64,000 bases of DNA from Belliella aquatica (GCF_014637795.1 NZ_BMFD01000005.1:334372-398371); one strand, 5' to 3'; positions 47,595 through 58,877 are shown, counted from the stretch's first letter. The notes: generated from the sequence alone by a model not told the origin. Made by a program: numbers and translations.

Positions 47595-50363
47595 TTAATT
47601 AAAAAGGTCAAACTTCAAACCGAAGTTTAGTCGTGCATTGTAATATTCCATTTGCATCGTACGAGATCGAATTCCTTGATAGTATCTCAATGGCTGATTG
47701 GTTAGGTTATTTCCTTCAAAGAAAACCCTCAATTTTGGAGAGAATGCATAAGAAGCATTAACATCTAGGAAAGTTTGCTTATCATAATATCTATCTTCAA
47801 AACTCTCTCCTCCTAATTCGTCTAAATAATCCGATGCGAAGTTAAGTGAAACTCGAGCGACAAACTTTTTATTCTCATATGATAGAGATGCGTTGAACAT
47901 ATTTTGAGCCGTTCCAGGCAGTTGTAGTTCATCGTTTTCACGTCCTTCAATTCCAGTTGTAGTGGATTTGGTGAATGTATAATTCAAATAGATACCAAAG
48001 TTCTTCCAAATCTGTCTTTGAAAGGAAGTTTCGAATCCGTAGACAGAGGCAGTTCCTCCATTTTCAGGTCTTGAAAACTGTAAACCAGAACCAAACTGAG
48101 GATCTGAAAACCCTTGAGTTGTAATGGTGTAGACAAAGTTGTCTATATCCTTGTAAAATCCTCCAAAAGAAATTAAGCCTACATTATCATAATAGCGCTC
48201 TGCCATCAAATCAAAGTTCATTGCAGTCGTTGGTCTTAGATTTGGATTTCCTCTTTCCAACTCTTCATCCTCAGGACTGAAGAATGCATAGGGTACCAAA
48301 TCATAGTAGTTTGGTCTTGCTATTGTATTAGTCCAAGCGAAACGAACAATGCTATTCGGGTCTAAATCATACTTGAGGTGCAAACCAGGCATAAAATTGG
48401 AATAACTTTGGTTTCCCATAGTTGAAGAGAATTGCTCATTATCCACATCAAAAATATTTCCTGTGTAATCAATGGAGGTAGTTTCTAATCTCAGACCTGC
48501 AATTGCGGAGAACTTACTAGAAAACTGATGATCAGCCATCACATAAGCACCAACGATTGATTCATTAGCAACATAGTTTCCAGGCACATACTCTTCTAAG
48601 ACATCTGTTTCCTCAAATTGGGCACTGTTTTTTAGGTTTAAATTACCAATAAATTCAGGAGTAGCAAAAGTTCCTGCTGCATATTGTGAACCAGCAAGAT
48701 AATTAGGATCTGAATAATCTCTATTTGGAACAGCTCCAACTGTAGCTCCAAAGGCATCTTCATCTAATGGTTCGTATTCAAAGAAATTGTTTGATCTTTC
48801 TTTGTCTTTTCCTCTATATCTTAGGCCAAACTGGAGAATACCTTTTTCATTGTAAGGTAATTTGAAATCTAATTTCGCATTCAAATCTTGATCAAAAGTA
48901 TAGCTGTATTGCTCTTGAATCGATCTAAACTCTAAACCTAAATAATCAGCTGGATTACTCAAAATCGCTAAAGGTTTTTCGGGATTAGCAAGATCTACAG
49001 TCACGTTTCTATTTGATGACCTATAAGAAATATAGCGTTCATTCGGTCTTTCTTCAGAAGCTTTTGCATAAGTGACGCTCCAATCCATTTTCAATTTATT
49101 GAAAAGGTGGCTACCACCAAGTGTAGAATTGTATACTCGCTGATCTTCTAAACGCGTACCTTTCACCCGGTCACTGTCTAGTCCCCCTTTAGTTTGAACT
49201 TCAACTCTCCCTCTAGTAGCAAAGATATTTGGAGAAGTCTCTGTAAAGTTACCGTCGTCAAAAGCTCTATCTAATTGACTTACTCTCATTCTAAACCTGT
49301 TTTCCCAGTCATCTCTGTGATTATACATCCCTGACAAGAATAGCGTATGGTTACTATTGATTTCGTAGTCTAAAGCCAATGAAGTTGATCTCCTGATTCG
49401 TTGAACAACATATTTTCTAATATCAAACTCTTCTAAAGTCACTCCATTATCCGAGTTATACCAAACTGCCTCCACATTGTCCGATCCGAAATTATGATCA
49501 TTGTAAGAACCCGAGAAGATCACGCCTAATTTCCCATTAGCAAAGCGGTCACCAACTACGACACCACCTGTCCAAATTGGTTTATTAGAAAGCAAATTAA
49601 CTCCAGACCCTGCTGTTCCAGAGATTCTTAGTCCATTTGGAGCTTGTCTTGTCACTAAGTTAACTGACCCACCAATTGCATCAGCGTCCATATTTGGGAG
49701 GACTGCTTTATTTACCTCAATGGTCTGAATCATATCTGAAGGAATCAAATCCATCTGAACAGTACGATTATCCCCCTCTGCCGATGGAAGTCGCTCCCCA
49801 TTCAAAGTCACAGAATTCAATTGTGGAGCCATACCACGGATGATGATATTTCTTGCTTCACCCTGATCATTTTGCATGGTAATCCCAGGAATACGCTTTA
49901 GCGCATCTCCGATATTTGCATCTGGAAATCGGCCTATTTGATCAGAAGAGACGATATTCGTAATGTTAGCATTATTCTTTTGTTGATTTAGGGCTTTAGC
50001 TTGACCCTTCAATCTATCTCCAAAAACTACAAATTCGACGCCATCAATAGATGCTTCACTTAGTTTAAAATTCACTGAAACCGTCTGTTCATCCTTAACG
50101 ATGACATTTTGGGTAACAGACGAATAGCCTAAATAAGTCACAAGGACTTCGTAAGAACCTGCGTCAAGATTTAAAATTGAAAATTCGCCATTTTGATTTG
50201 TCACGGATCCAATAGAGGTCCCTTTTAGTACCACGTTGGCTCCTGGTAAAGAAAGATTCTGTGAATCTACCACTTTGCCTCTCAAGACTCCTTGTGCAGC
50301 AGCTTGAAAGCTTAATAAACCCATTGAAAATAGGGCTACTAGAATTAGTAATTGTTTTTTCAT
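47595..50363 (-). CDS. TonB-dependent receptor, phytase-linked
   Basis: 922 residues from ATG 50363 with a Sec signal (cleavage near AAAQ). A carboxypeptidase-regulatory-like domain (about 25-105) is followed by a TonB-box-like EFVVFGDR, plug (IGDALKRIPGITMQNDQGEARNI region near 150-180, NMDADAIGGSVNLVTR) and a 22-strand-type barrel ending in Phe. It is the Oar/catecholate-like type that works without a SusD; none is present. It lies 11 bases after the phytase gene, so it probably imports what the phytase releases or binds, such as inositol phosphates. Direct evidence for the ligand is absent. Confidence 0.9.
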   Translation of the reverse strand: MKKQLLILVALFSMGLLSFQAAAQGVLRGKVVDSQNLSLPGANVVLKGTSIGSVTNQNGEFSILNLDAGSYEVLVTYLGYSSVTQNVIVKDEQTVSVNFKLSEASIDGVEFVVFGDRLKGQAKALNQQKNNANITNIVSSDQIGRFPDANIGDALKRIPGITMQNDQGEARNIIIRGMAPQLNSVTLNGERLPSAEGDNRTVQMDLIPSDMIQTIEVNKAVLPNMDADAIGGSVNLVTRQAPNGLRISGTAGSGVNLLSNKPIWTGGVVVGDRFANGKLGVIFSGSYNDHNFGSDNVEAVWYNSDNGVTLEEFDIRKYVVQRIRRSTSLALDYEINSNHTLFLSGMYNHRDDWENRFRMRVSQLDRAFDDGNFTETSPNIFATRGRVEVQTKGGLDSDRVKGTRLEDQRVYNSTLGGSHLFNKLKMDWSVTYAKASEERPNERYISYRSSNRNVTVDLANPEKPLAILSNPADYLGLEFRSIQEQYSYTFDQDLNAKLDFKLPYNEKGILQFGLRYRGKDKERSNNFFEYEPLDEDAFGATVGAVPNRDYSDPNYLAGSQYAAGTFATPEFIGNLNLKNSAQFEETDVLEEYVPGNYVANESIVGAYVMADHQFSSKFSAIAGLRLETTSIDYTGNIFDVDNEQFSSTMGNQSYSNFMPGLHLKYDLDPNSIVRFAWTNTIARPNYYDLVPYAFFSPEDEELERGNPNLRPTTAMNFDLMAERYYDNVGLISFGGFYKDIDNFVYTITTQGFSDPQFGSGLQFSRPENGGTASVYGFETSFQRQIWKNFGIYLNYTFTKSTTTGIEGRENDELQLPGTAQNMFNASLSYENKKFVARVSLNFASDYLDELGGESFEDRYYDKQTFLDVNASYAFSPKLRVFFEGNNLTNQPLRYYQGIRSRTMQMEYYNARLNFGLKFDLFN

Positions 50364-50374
50364 ATTGGTTAGTG

Positions 50375-51457
50375 TTAGTTATTTTTTGACTTGAGAATAT
50401 CACCGGCCAAATCTTCCCAGCGATATAATTGAAATGTTTTATCATCTGACATGGCGACGAAGAGACCCTTTTTGAATGTTTCATTCAAAGGCACACTTGT
50501 CACTTCCGAGCCATCACTTGATAAGGATGAAGTTTTAATGATGGTAATCAACTCATGTTGATGGGGATTAGAAGAATTCCCTTCCCTTGGAAATACGTGA
50601 AACTGATTTACTTCTTGGTCTGAAACTAAAATGTATCCAGTCTTTTCATCAAGTTGATAAATAGAGATTCCTTCGTGATCTTGTGTGAAACCCTCTTGGG
50701 CAAAAAGTGCCAATTCTTCATTCCCTTTTTCTGGATCTGCGTAGTATTTTCTTACTCCTACACCTTCATCAGAATAATAGATATATCCTAATTGATGGTC
50801 TACAGCAATAGCTTCAATTTCTTTCTTACCGCTGTATTGACCGAATTTTCTAACTAGCTCTAATTTCAATCCCTCCGGAGAGGAAATCATTTCATATTGC
50901 CATAAGTATGTACCATCAGTTGGGCCATTTTTTCTTCCAGCAATTACATAATGCTTTCCACTTGTAGGATTGTGATACACCGCCACTCCCATCAGATCTC
51001 TATACTCCTCTCCCGTTTCTCCCAGGTAAATTTCAATACCTCCTTCAACGATTTCCTTCATATCTGGCAAGCTGTAAAATCTTAATTTAGAAGTAAATCT
51101 TTCTCCTGTTACAGCAAAATCTACTTTTTGATCCCCTACTTGAAATCCATATCCTACGTCGACATTATTTGGCCTCTTTAGATTTCTGACTACCAAAGAG
51201 TCAATAGTTTTACCTTCCAGATTGAATACATAAAGAGCTCCGTCGATGTCTTTGTCTGTTCCTATAATCAAACTTTTTGATGGATCTGTGGGATTGATCC
51301 AGATAGCAGGATCATCTGAATCGTGTTTGAGCGTATCAGTAATAAAGATAGGCTTGACGACTTCGGTATCTTGAATTACCTCTTCAGATGTTTGGCTTTG
51401 TTGACAACCCGATAAAATCGCTAAGGCTGTAAAGCAGAAAATTGAATTTTTTAACAT
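50375..51457 (-). CDS. Beta-propeller phytase (3-phytase), lipoprotein
   Basis: 360 residues from ATG 51457; lipobox Cys18 (AILSGC). The mature part has the six-bladed phytase pattern: HDSDDPAIWINPTDPSKS near 46-63, TDKDIDGALYVF near 68-79, RPNNVDVGYGF near 94, AVTGER near 112, EIEAIAVDHQLGYIYYSDEGVGVRKY near 214-238 and LVSDQEVNQFHVF near 273-285. The many Asp and Glu are calcium ligands in this family. It removes phosphate from phytate and other inositol phosphates outside the inner membrane. It is co-transcribed with the TonB receptor. Confidence 0.92.
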   Translation of the reverse strand: MLKNSIFCFTALAILSGCQQSQTSEEVIQDTEVVKPIFITDTLKHDSDDPAIWINPTDPSKSLIIGTDKDIDGALYVFNLEGKTIDSLVVRNLKRPNNVDVGYGFQVGDQKVDFAVTGERFTSKLRFYSLPDMKEIVEGGIEIYLGETGEEYRDLMGVAVYHNPTSGKHYVIAGRKNGPTDGTYLWQYEMISSPEGLKLELVRKFGQYSGKKEIEAIAVDHQLGYIYYSDEGVGVRKYYADPEKGNEELALFAQEGFTQDHEGISIYQLDEKTGYILVSDQEVNQFHVFPREGNSSNPHQHELITIIKTSSLSSDGSEVTSVPLNETFKKGLFVAMSDDKTFQLYRWEDLAGDILKSKNN

Positions 51458-51482
51458 TGTCTTTAAGTGCTTTTTGTTTGGT

Positions 51483-51490
51483 CAAAGGTA
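51483..51490 (-). promoter_or_regulatory. Bacteroidota -7 promoter box upstream of the phytase gene
   Basis: On the minus strand TACCTTTG matches the TAnnTTTG -7 element exactly and ends 26 bases before the phytase ATG. No TTG at the expected -33 distance is present, so support is partial. Confidence 0.45.
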
Positions 51491-51652
51491 GTAGCAGGAC
51501 AAGCTGAAAACCGAGAAAAACATGTTATCAAAAGAGCAACATAGGGTAAAAAAAACGTTAACAAAACGACAACAAGATTTTAAAAAAATGTACTTAAAAA
51601 ATTGATATTCAATTATTTAAATTATGTTAAAAATAGATTAATAAATTGTTTC

Positions 51653-53308
51653 TTATAAACTGAGGATAAAATTCTGTAAACTTTCCTGCTTTTTTAGATT
51701 AAGTTTTTTCTTAAGCCTATACCTTGATATTCTTAGACTTTCCGCAGAAATATTCAAGGTGGAGGCGATGTCTTTTGAGCTAAGATTAAGCTTCATCAAT
51801 GTTGCCAGTCTTAGATCCGCAGGTGATAAATCATCAGAGAGAGATTGAATATTTTTATAGAAGGTTTCATGCACTTTTTCAAAATTATTTCTGAAATCAT
51901 CCCAATCGGTATCTCGTACAAAATTGTTATCAATCATTTTAATAAGATTCCTAATCTTTTTTTTCTGCTCTTTAGAATCATCTACTAAGGTGGTTTTTAA
52001 TTTTTCTCTAATCTCCTCCATGAGTCTATTCTTATCTATGACATGAAGCGTTTCTGCCGCTAGTGCTTTAGAATTAGACTGCATATCTTGGATCATCTTT
52101 TCTTCCTTCAGCTGAATATTCCTTAATTCAATTTCTATCAACCTTTGTTTAGTATCTGCAGCTTCTTTTTCATACTTTATATGTGCATTTTCGGCTTCCG
52201 TCTTAAGCTTATGCCTACTGTAAAACAGCAAACTTAGCCCAACGATGACTAGAACTAAAATGACTAATAATATTTTAACTCTCGTGTCAACTAAGTGAAT
52301 ATGTTGAAGTTTTATAATTTCTTGATCTTTTGATTCAACTTCATAAAGTGCTTCCATTAATGCCATCTGCCTTGCAGCTTCGCTACTAAAAATATCTTCA
52401 TATGTCAATCTGCTGCTGTCTAAGTAAGTAAAGGCCATATAGAAATCTCTCTTTTCTTGATATACTTTTGACATATCCCTGTAAGCGCTGCTCAACTGAT
52501 AATTATCTTGCAACCGTCGACTCAATTCTAGAGCTTGATTGGAAAGAAATAGTGCTGTATCTAACAGCCCTTTTTTTCGATAAATGTCACCCAGATTGTT
52601 GATATTATTGATCAACTTTAGACTATCTCCAGATTGAAGATTCAGGGAGTAAGCCTTTTTGAAATAATAGAAAGCAGAATCAAAGTCCTCAGTATCTTCA
52701 TAAATACTCCCTAGATTCTCCTTAATATCGGCAGATAGCTCGTCCAATCCATCAGCTTGAAGAATTTTAAGCGCGCTCCATTGACAATCAAGTGCCAAAG
52801 CATAATCACCGTTTTTTTCGTGATATCCGCCTATCCAACCCAGAGAGATTGCTTGTCCTCTCCTATTATCGCTATCTCTTGCCAATTCATATGCCTTTTT
52901 ATGGGCCTCAAGTGAAAGATTAGGCGATTTGGTTTTAGAATATAGCTTTCCTAAGAAATTATAATTATCAATCAACCCTTCATAATTATCTTCTTTTTGG
53001 AAAATGAACGATGACTTTCTCCACTTTTCCGCAGCCTCAGAATATATTCCTTGCTGAAATAGAATTTCGCCTAAAAATTGCAAACATGCAGCCTCTTGTA
53101 AATTGAATGAATTAGCTTTAGCGATTTCTAATGCTTGCGTTGCAAAATAATAACTAGAATCTGGATGGGTATATTGAAATTTTTCTGCTCGATTGATCAA
53201 TGAATCAATTTGTAATATTGATGATGTAGCATTATCAGTTTGCTGATAACCAAATCCATAAATGGACTTTAAAAAACAAAAAAAGAATAAAAAGACCCTA
53301 GAATTCAT
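51653..53308 (-). CDS. Membrane-anchored TPR regulator with C-terminal HTH
   Basis: 551 residues from ATG 53308; the frame extends two codons to a TTG, which is less likely. A signal-type hydrophobic start is followed by about seven TPR units (about 35-310), one membrane helix (about 335-355, VKILLVILVLVIVGLSLLF), a coiled coil (360-430) and a C-terminal helix-turn-helix (LRLATLMKLNLSSKDIASTLNISAESLRISRYRLKKKL). The TPR part would be periplasmic and the HTH cytoplasmic, the layout of one-component membrane regulators common in this phylum. It is upstream of the phytase gene on the same strand, so it may control phosphate-ester use. The signal it senses is unknown. Confidence 0.85.
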   Translation of the reverse strand: MNSRVFLFFFCFLKSIYGFGYQQTDNATSSILQIDSLINRAEKFQYTHPDSSYYFATQALEIAKANSFNLQEAACLQFLGEILFQQGIYSEAAEKWRKSSFIFQKEDNYEGLIDNYNFLGKLYSKTKSPNLSLEAHKKAYELARDSDNRRGQAISLGWIGGYHEKNGDYALALDCQWSALKILQADGLDELSADIKENLGSIYEDTEDFDSAFYYFKKAYSLNLQSGDSLKLINNINNLGDIYRKKGLLDTALFLSNQALELSRRLQDNYQLSSAYRDMSKVYQEKRDFYMAFTYLDSSRLTYEDIFSSEAARQMALMEALYEVESKDQEIIKLQHIHLVDTRVKILLVILVLVIVGLSLLFYSRHKLKTEAENAHIKYEKEAADTKQRLIEIELRNIQLKEEKMIQDMQSNSKALAAETLHVIDKNRLMEEIREKLKTTLVDDSKEQKKKIRNLIKMIDNNFVRDTDWDDFRNNFEKVHETFYKNIQSLSDDLSPADLRLATLMKLNLSSKDIASTLNISAESLRISRYRLKKKLNLKKQESLQNFILSL

Positions 53309-53714
53309 TTTCAAAATTGGTAATTATATACTTTCTAGGTGTTACCAAAAAATGTATTTTGTATTAAGTTTAGTTAATTTACTACTGGTATAAAAGGCAA
53401 TACACCTATTTCAATGATTTGCTTACCAAAGGTTTTTCTAAAATGAGATTCTTAGGTTAAAAGAATGGGTATTGGATTGTGCAGAAAGGCACCTTGAAAT
53501 CAAAAACTATTTTAAATAGTGGAACATTTTAATCCACTATCTCCAAGCTTGGCAAAGCACACCTTCAAACTATCTGATAAGAATTGAGTTATGTTAACTG
53601 ATCCTTACAATTCCTGAAGGAACAGAATCATTTTAGTCATCAGCTGGCTTCGCATAAATGCAGAGAAATTTCTGCTTTTACCATCTTAATACTCATATCT
53701 AATTAATAAAATTC
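53309..53714. other. Gap between regulator and small membrane genes, no gene seen
   Basis: About 400 AT-rich bases between divergent genes. It must hold promoters for both directions. I find no clear promoter box, hairpin or small frame. Confidence 0.5.
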
Positions 53715-53885
53715 ATGAAGAAGTTTAAAAAATCCGAGATAGTTCTAATGCTATTGGTTGTAATTCTGATTGGCGTATCAGAATATTATTTTCTTATTCA
53801 AAAAGAACCCCTTAAAGCGATTTTTATAGGCTTGTGGTGCCCTACAATTTTAGGGTTTTTGATCATATTTAACATGAAAAGGTGA
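53715..53885 (+). CDS. Small two-helix membrane protein
   Basis: 56 residues: a basic start (MKKFKKSE), a hydrophobic helix (about 8-25), a short polar loop (LIQKEPLK), a second helix (about 34-51) and a basic end (NMKR). The stop is one base before the next ATG, so it forms a pair with the 102-residue gene. I recognise no family. The frame is supported by the tight spacing and by a clean double-helix pattern. Confidence 0.6.
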   Translation: MKKFKKSEIVLMLLVVILIGVSEYYFLIQKEPLKAIFIGLWCPTILGFLIIFNMKR

Positions 53886-53886
53886 T

Positions 53887-54195
53887 ATGGAAAATTTAGA
53901 TATAATTATTCTCACATCGCTCGTAGTCATAGCGTTCGTAATATTCATTACAACTTCTATCAAAGAATTTATCAAAATGGAAGAGGATGAATATGAATTT
54001 GAGAAATCCACAGGGCCTACTCGAGCAGCATTATTCAATGTATTGAGTTCATTTTTTGATGACGATGATATTTCAGAAGATGTCAAAGAGAGGTATAAAA
54101 GTACAATAAAACGTACCATTTCTGATATGCATACCGATGGCATGTATTTCGACAAAAAGACCAAAAAGAAGCTTAGAAAGAACAGAAATGAATAA
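53887..54195 (+). CDS. Small membrane protein with charged cytoplasmic tail
   Basis: 102 residues from ATG 53887. One hydrophobic helix (about 4-24) is followed by a charged tail with an acidic patch (FFDDDDISEDVKERY near 56-70) and a very basic end (DKKTKKKLRKNRNE). No known domain is recognised. It follows the 56-residue membrane protein by one base and is probably translated with it. Confidence 0.65.
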   Translation: MENLDIIILTSLVVIAFVIFITTSIKEFIKMEEDEYEFEKSTGPTRAALFNVLSSFFDDDDISEDVKERYKSTIKRTISDMHTDGMYFDKKTKKKLRKNRNE

Positions 54196-54426
54196 AACTC
54201 CTGAGAAAAAAGTAAATTATTGAGTATTCCAATTTAAAACGATTAAGAAAATCGGATACTAGAGATGATTATAAAAAAATTTCTACGTAGAAGATAATAG
54301 ATTCTAAATACATACTAGAAGAGTGACAATGTCTTTGATTGCATAAAAAATTAAAAGTCTAAACTTTGATTCTTAACTCTTTTCAATTCTTACTCGTAAA
54401 ACGATTAAAGTAATTATTTACAAATT

Positions 54427-55062
54427 GTGAAAAAGAATCATTACACAAATACTCGAAGAAAATTTGCCTTAATTGCTTTTTTGTTCACTTTTATTCAATC
54501 CCTATCTTTAGCTCAAACTACAAAAGATATTGATTACATCGTTTTGATTTCGGGTGATACCTTACGAGGCAAAGTCACTCATGTTGATGAAAAGAGATTC
54601 AGTCCTCGGTATCTCAAAAAGATTCGATATACAGATACCAATCAAAAAAGTCGTAAAATTAATAGAAAAGACATCTTGGCTTTTAGGGTTGATGGTTTGA
54701 TTTATGAAAGCTTTTGGCTTAGCCAATCTTCAAATAAATTCACTCTCGACAATCCCATCTATACAATCAATCAAAAATCAGGAAAACAACATTTCTTAAG
54801 GTTAGTAAAAGGTGGGAATTTGAGTCATTATCTGTTAGAATGGTGGGAACAAGGAGAATCTACCCCCATGTCTATGGATCTCTTAAAAAAAGAACAAGAT
54901 CAATTTTTAATTAGAGCAACACAGGGAGTTTTTGGATTGAAAAGAAAAACACTTAGCAGATACTTTTCAGAATGTGTAGAACTAAGTAGTGGAATTGAAC
55001 AAAGATATTTCAACACAATTCAAGAAATCATCGAGCAATACAATACAAGATGTTTTCAATGA
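54427..55062 (+). CDS. Exported protein of unknown function
   Basis: 211 residues from a GTG at 54427; no ATG lies near the start. A Sec signal (FALIAFLFTFIQSLSLAQ) precedes a domain beginning DYIVLISGDTLRGKVT, a pattern seen at the start of many exported Bacteroidota proteins of unknown role. The mature part is basic and probably beta-rich. No catalytic motif is visible. It stands alone before the thiamin riboswitch, with no sign of a link to that operon. Confidence 0.7.
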   Translation: MKKNHYTNTRRKFALIAFLFTFIQSLSLAQTTKDIDYIVLISGDTLRGKVTHVDEKRFSPRYLKKIRYTDTNQKSRKINRKDILAFRVDGLIYESFWLSQSSNKFTLDNPIYTINQKSGKQHFLRLVKGGNLSHYLLEWWEQGESTPMSMDLLKKEQDQFLIRATQGVFGLKRKTLSRYFSECVELSSGIEQRYFNTIQEIIEQYNTRCFQ

Positions 55063-55182
55063 ACAACAAATTAAAAAGCCTGAAAGAAAAGTAATTTTAT
55101 CAAGCTAAACCTGGGAATCTTAACAATCACTTTTCCCTTTCCTCACTTGCTATTCCAATTTGTTTTCAATAGGTTTGGGACA

Positions 55183-55258
55183 ACTTTAGGGGTGTCCTAC
55201 ACGGACTGAGATCATACCCTACGAACCTGATGCAGTTAGTACTGCCGAAGGGAAAAGT
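55183..55258 (+). ncRNA. TPP riboswitch
   Basis: The conserved parts are in order: P1 strand ACTTT (55183-55187) pairing with AAAGT (55254-55258), GGGGTGTCC, CTGAGAT (55206-55212) with ACCCT, and GAACCTGATGCAGTTAGT followed by ACTGCCGAAGGGA. CTGAGA is the pyrimidine-sensing loop and the GAACCTGATG segment helps bind the pyrophosphate. It controls the thi operon that starts about 100 bases on, most likely by ending transcription when thiamin pyrophosphate is plentiful. Confidence 0.95.
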
Positions 55259-55264
55259 GAAGAA

Positions 55265-55312
55265 CTGCCCATTTATCCGTCGATGAATGGCATTTTCGTT
55301 TTTTTTGATCCG
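55265..55312 (+). terminator. Riboswitch-linked terminator before thiS
   Basis: GCCCATT and AATGGC form an imperfect stem with one bulged C around the TATCCGTCGATG loop. ATTTTCG and then eight T follow. Its place between the TPP riboswitch and thiS fits an on/off terminator that forms when ligand is bound. Confidence 0.65.
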
Positions 55313-55362
55313 TTGTTACGGGCCACTCCTGAAGTTATATGTTCAATCAAACAATTGCAAGG

Positions 55363-55566
55363 ATGGATATTACCGTAAACAATGAACCGCTCCAAATTTC
55401 GGACACTTGCTCTATCACACAGTTACTTCAAGACCATGTTCAGCAAAAACCTGAAGGCATTGCCGTTGCTGTCAATCAATCTGTGATACCAAAATTAGAG
55501 TGGGAGAATACTTTCATTGCTTCTGGTGATACGATCATCCTTATCAAAGCTACACAAGGAGGTTAA
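55363..55566 (+). CDS. thiS: Thiamin biosynthesis sulfur carrier ThiS
   Basis: 67 residues from ATG 55363, the usual ThiS length; the ATG at 55339 would add eight residues that the family lacks. It has the ubiquitin-like fold and starts with the typical MDITVNNEP. It ends in Gly-Gly, which is adenylated by ThiF and then carries the sulfur used to build the thiazole. First gene of the riboswitch-controlled operon, 12 bases before thiC. Confidence 0.9.
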   Translation: MDITVNNEPLQISDTCSITQLLQDHVQQKPEGIAVAVNQSVIPKLEWENTFIASGDTIILIKATQGG

Positions 55567-57459
<1,893 letters not shown>

Positions 57460-57460
57460 C

Positions 57461-58066
57461 TTGGAACTGATTGTCATTTCATCTCCCAGGCCTGTTTCAA
57501 ATGAAGCCGAAAATATCAATCGACTCTTTGAAGCAGGTTTGGGGATATTCCATCTCCGCAAACCCAATAGCGATTTGGAATCGATGCATCAGCTGATCTC
57601 CCATATTGATCCAAAATATCATGACCGGATCGCAATTCACCAGCATCATGATTTAGCTGCTGAATTTGGATTGAAGAGATTGCACTTCACAGAAACTGAA
57701 AGGAACAAAACCCCAATTTCGGAATTGATAAAAATCAAGGAAAGAGAAATGAAAATCAGCACTTCCATTCATGACATTTCTGCACTAAATGAATTGAGCC
57801 ATTTCGATTATACTTTCTTCAGTCCTGTGTTTGACAGTATTTCCAAAGAGGGGTATAAAAGTTCGGTTTCGGCAGATTTCGTTTTGGAAAAACCAAAAAA
57901 CTCACCCGAAGTGATTGCTTTGGGAGGGATTCACCTGGGAAATATAGACTTGATAAAATCCATGAATTTTGATGGGGCTGCGGTATTGGGTGCCATTTGG
58001 AATATCGAAGAAAATCAAAGAGTTGATATTCTTAAAAAGTTATTAAAAACAAGTAAAGCCTCATAA
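57461..58066 (+). CDS. tenI: ThiE/TenI-like protein, probable thiazole tautomerase
   Basis: About 201 residues from a TTG at 57461, one base after the thiC stop; there is no ATG before residue ~37, and a longer frame would run inside thiC. The TIM-barrel of the ThiE/TenI group is visible: IFHLRKPNSD, IAIHQHHDLAAEFGLKRLHF, STSIHDISAL and FSPVFDS. The NDR and DGVHxG motifs that ThiE needs for substrate are replaced (HQHHD, KRLHF), while the SxHD segment with its His, used by TenI, is kept. So it more likely isomerises the thiazole made by ThiG than joins the two rings. The true ThiE follows 2 bases later. Activity is inferred. Confidence 0.75.
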   Translation: MELIVISSPRPVSNEAENINRLFEAGLGIFHLRKPNSDLESMHQLISHIDPKYHDRIAIHQHHDLAAEFGLKRLHFTETERNKTPISELIKIKEREMKISTSIHDISALNELSHFDYTFFSPVFDSISKEGYKSSVSADFVLEKPKNSPEVIALGGIHLGNIDLIKSMNFDGAAVLGAIWNIEENQRVDILKKLLKTSKAS

Positions 58067-58068
58067 CC

Positions 58069-58719
58069 ATGATCAAAAACATACACAAACTTCAATACAT
58101 CTCCCAAGAAAAACCTTTCAACTCCCACTTGGAAGCCATAGAAAATGTGCTTGAAGCAGGATGCAAATGGATTCAGTTGAGATTAAAAAATAAGTCTGAA
58201 CAGGAAGTTATTTCCATCGCAAGAGAAGCCAAGCGACTCTGTGATAAACATCAAGCCATCCTGATCATCAATGATTATGTGAAAATCGCAAAGGAAATAA
58301 ATGCCGACGGTGTTCATATAGGTTTGAATGACATGTCTGTTGCCGAAGCAAGGTTGATTTTAGGAGAAAACAAAATCATTGGAGCGACTGCAAACACCAT
58401 CGAAGACATAAAAATGCACCTGAAATCAGACCCTGATTACATTGGTGTAGGTCCATATAGATTTACCCAAACCAAGGAAAAGCTAAGTCCTATACTGGGT
58501 ATTGATGGTTACCAAAAGATCTTGGATGAAATGAAACAGTTGAGATTAAATATTCCTGTTATCGCAGTCGGTGGGATTACCGCTGAGGATTTGCCAGAGC
58601 TTTTAAAAACAGGAATCCATGGAGTCGCCATATCTGGAGAGATCAATCATGCCATAGATCCAAGGCAAAAGATAGAGGAAATAAACCATCAGTTTTCGAA
58701 CTCTACTATCCCAATTTAA
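58069..58719 (+). CDS. thiE: Thiamine phosphate synthase ThiE
   Basis: 216 residues from ATG 58069. It joins hydroxymethylpyrimidine pyrophosphate and thiazole phosphate to make thiamin phosphate. Conserved parts: KWIQLRLKNK, LIINDYV, GVHIGLNDM, IGATANT, DYIGVGPYRFTQTK and VGGITAEDLP with GVAISGEI, which bind the pyrophosphate and thiazole phosphate. Unlike the gene before it, every substrate-binding block is intact. It lies in the thi operon 274 bases before thiG. Confidence 0.95.
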   Translation: MIKNIHKLQYISQEKPFNSHLEAIENVLEAGCKWIQLRLKNKSEQEVISIAREAKRLCDKHQAILIINDYVKIAKEINADGVHIGLNDMSVAEARLILGENKIIGATANTIEDIKMHLKSDPDYIGVGPYRFTQTKEKLSPILGIDGYQKILDEMKQLRLNIPVIAVGGITAEDLPELLKTGIHGVAISGEINHAIDPRQKIEEINHQFSNSTIPI

Positions 58720-58813
58720 AGCTATTGCAGTACTGACAGATGGAGCATTTAGATCTGCTTGGTTTCGTCTAAAGCCTACAAAAGTGCATCCGAGACTTCG
58801 TGTTCATAGTGAA

Positions 58814-58877
58814 GAACTTGGTGATCTTTATGGTTATATTTTTACCACAAACCTCACCAAGTAAAAGCACCAAGTTC
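58814..58877. repeat. Inverted repeat inside the thiE-thiG gap
   Basis: GAACTTGGTG (58814-58823) and CACCAAGTTC (58868-58877) are perfect complements 44 bases apart, with TCACCAAG in between repeating part of the arm. The TTTTTACCACAAAC stretch inside resembles interspersed intergenic repeats of this phylum. It interrupts an otherwise tight operon. Confidence 0.5.
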
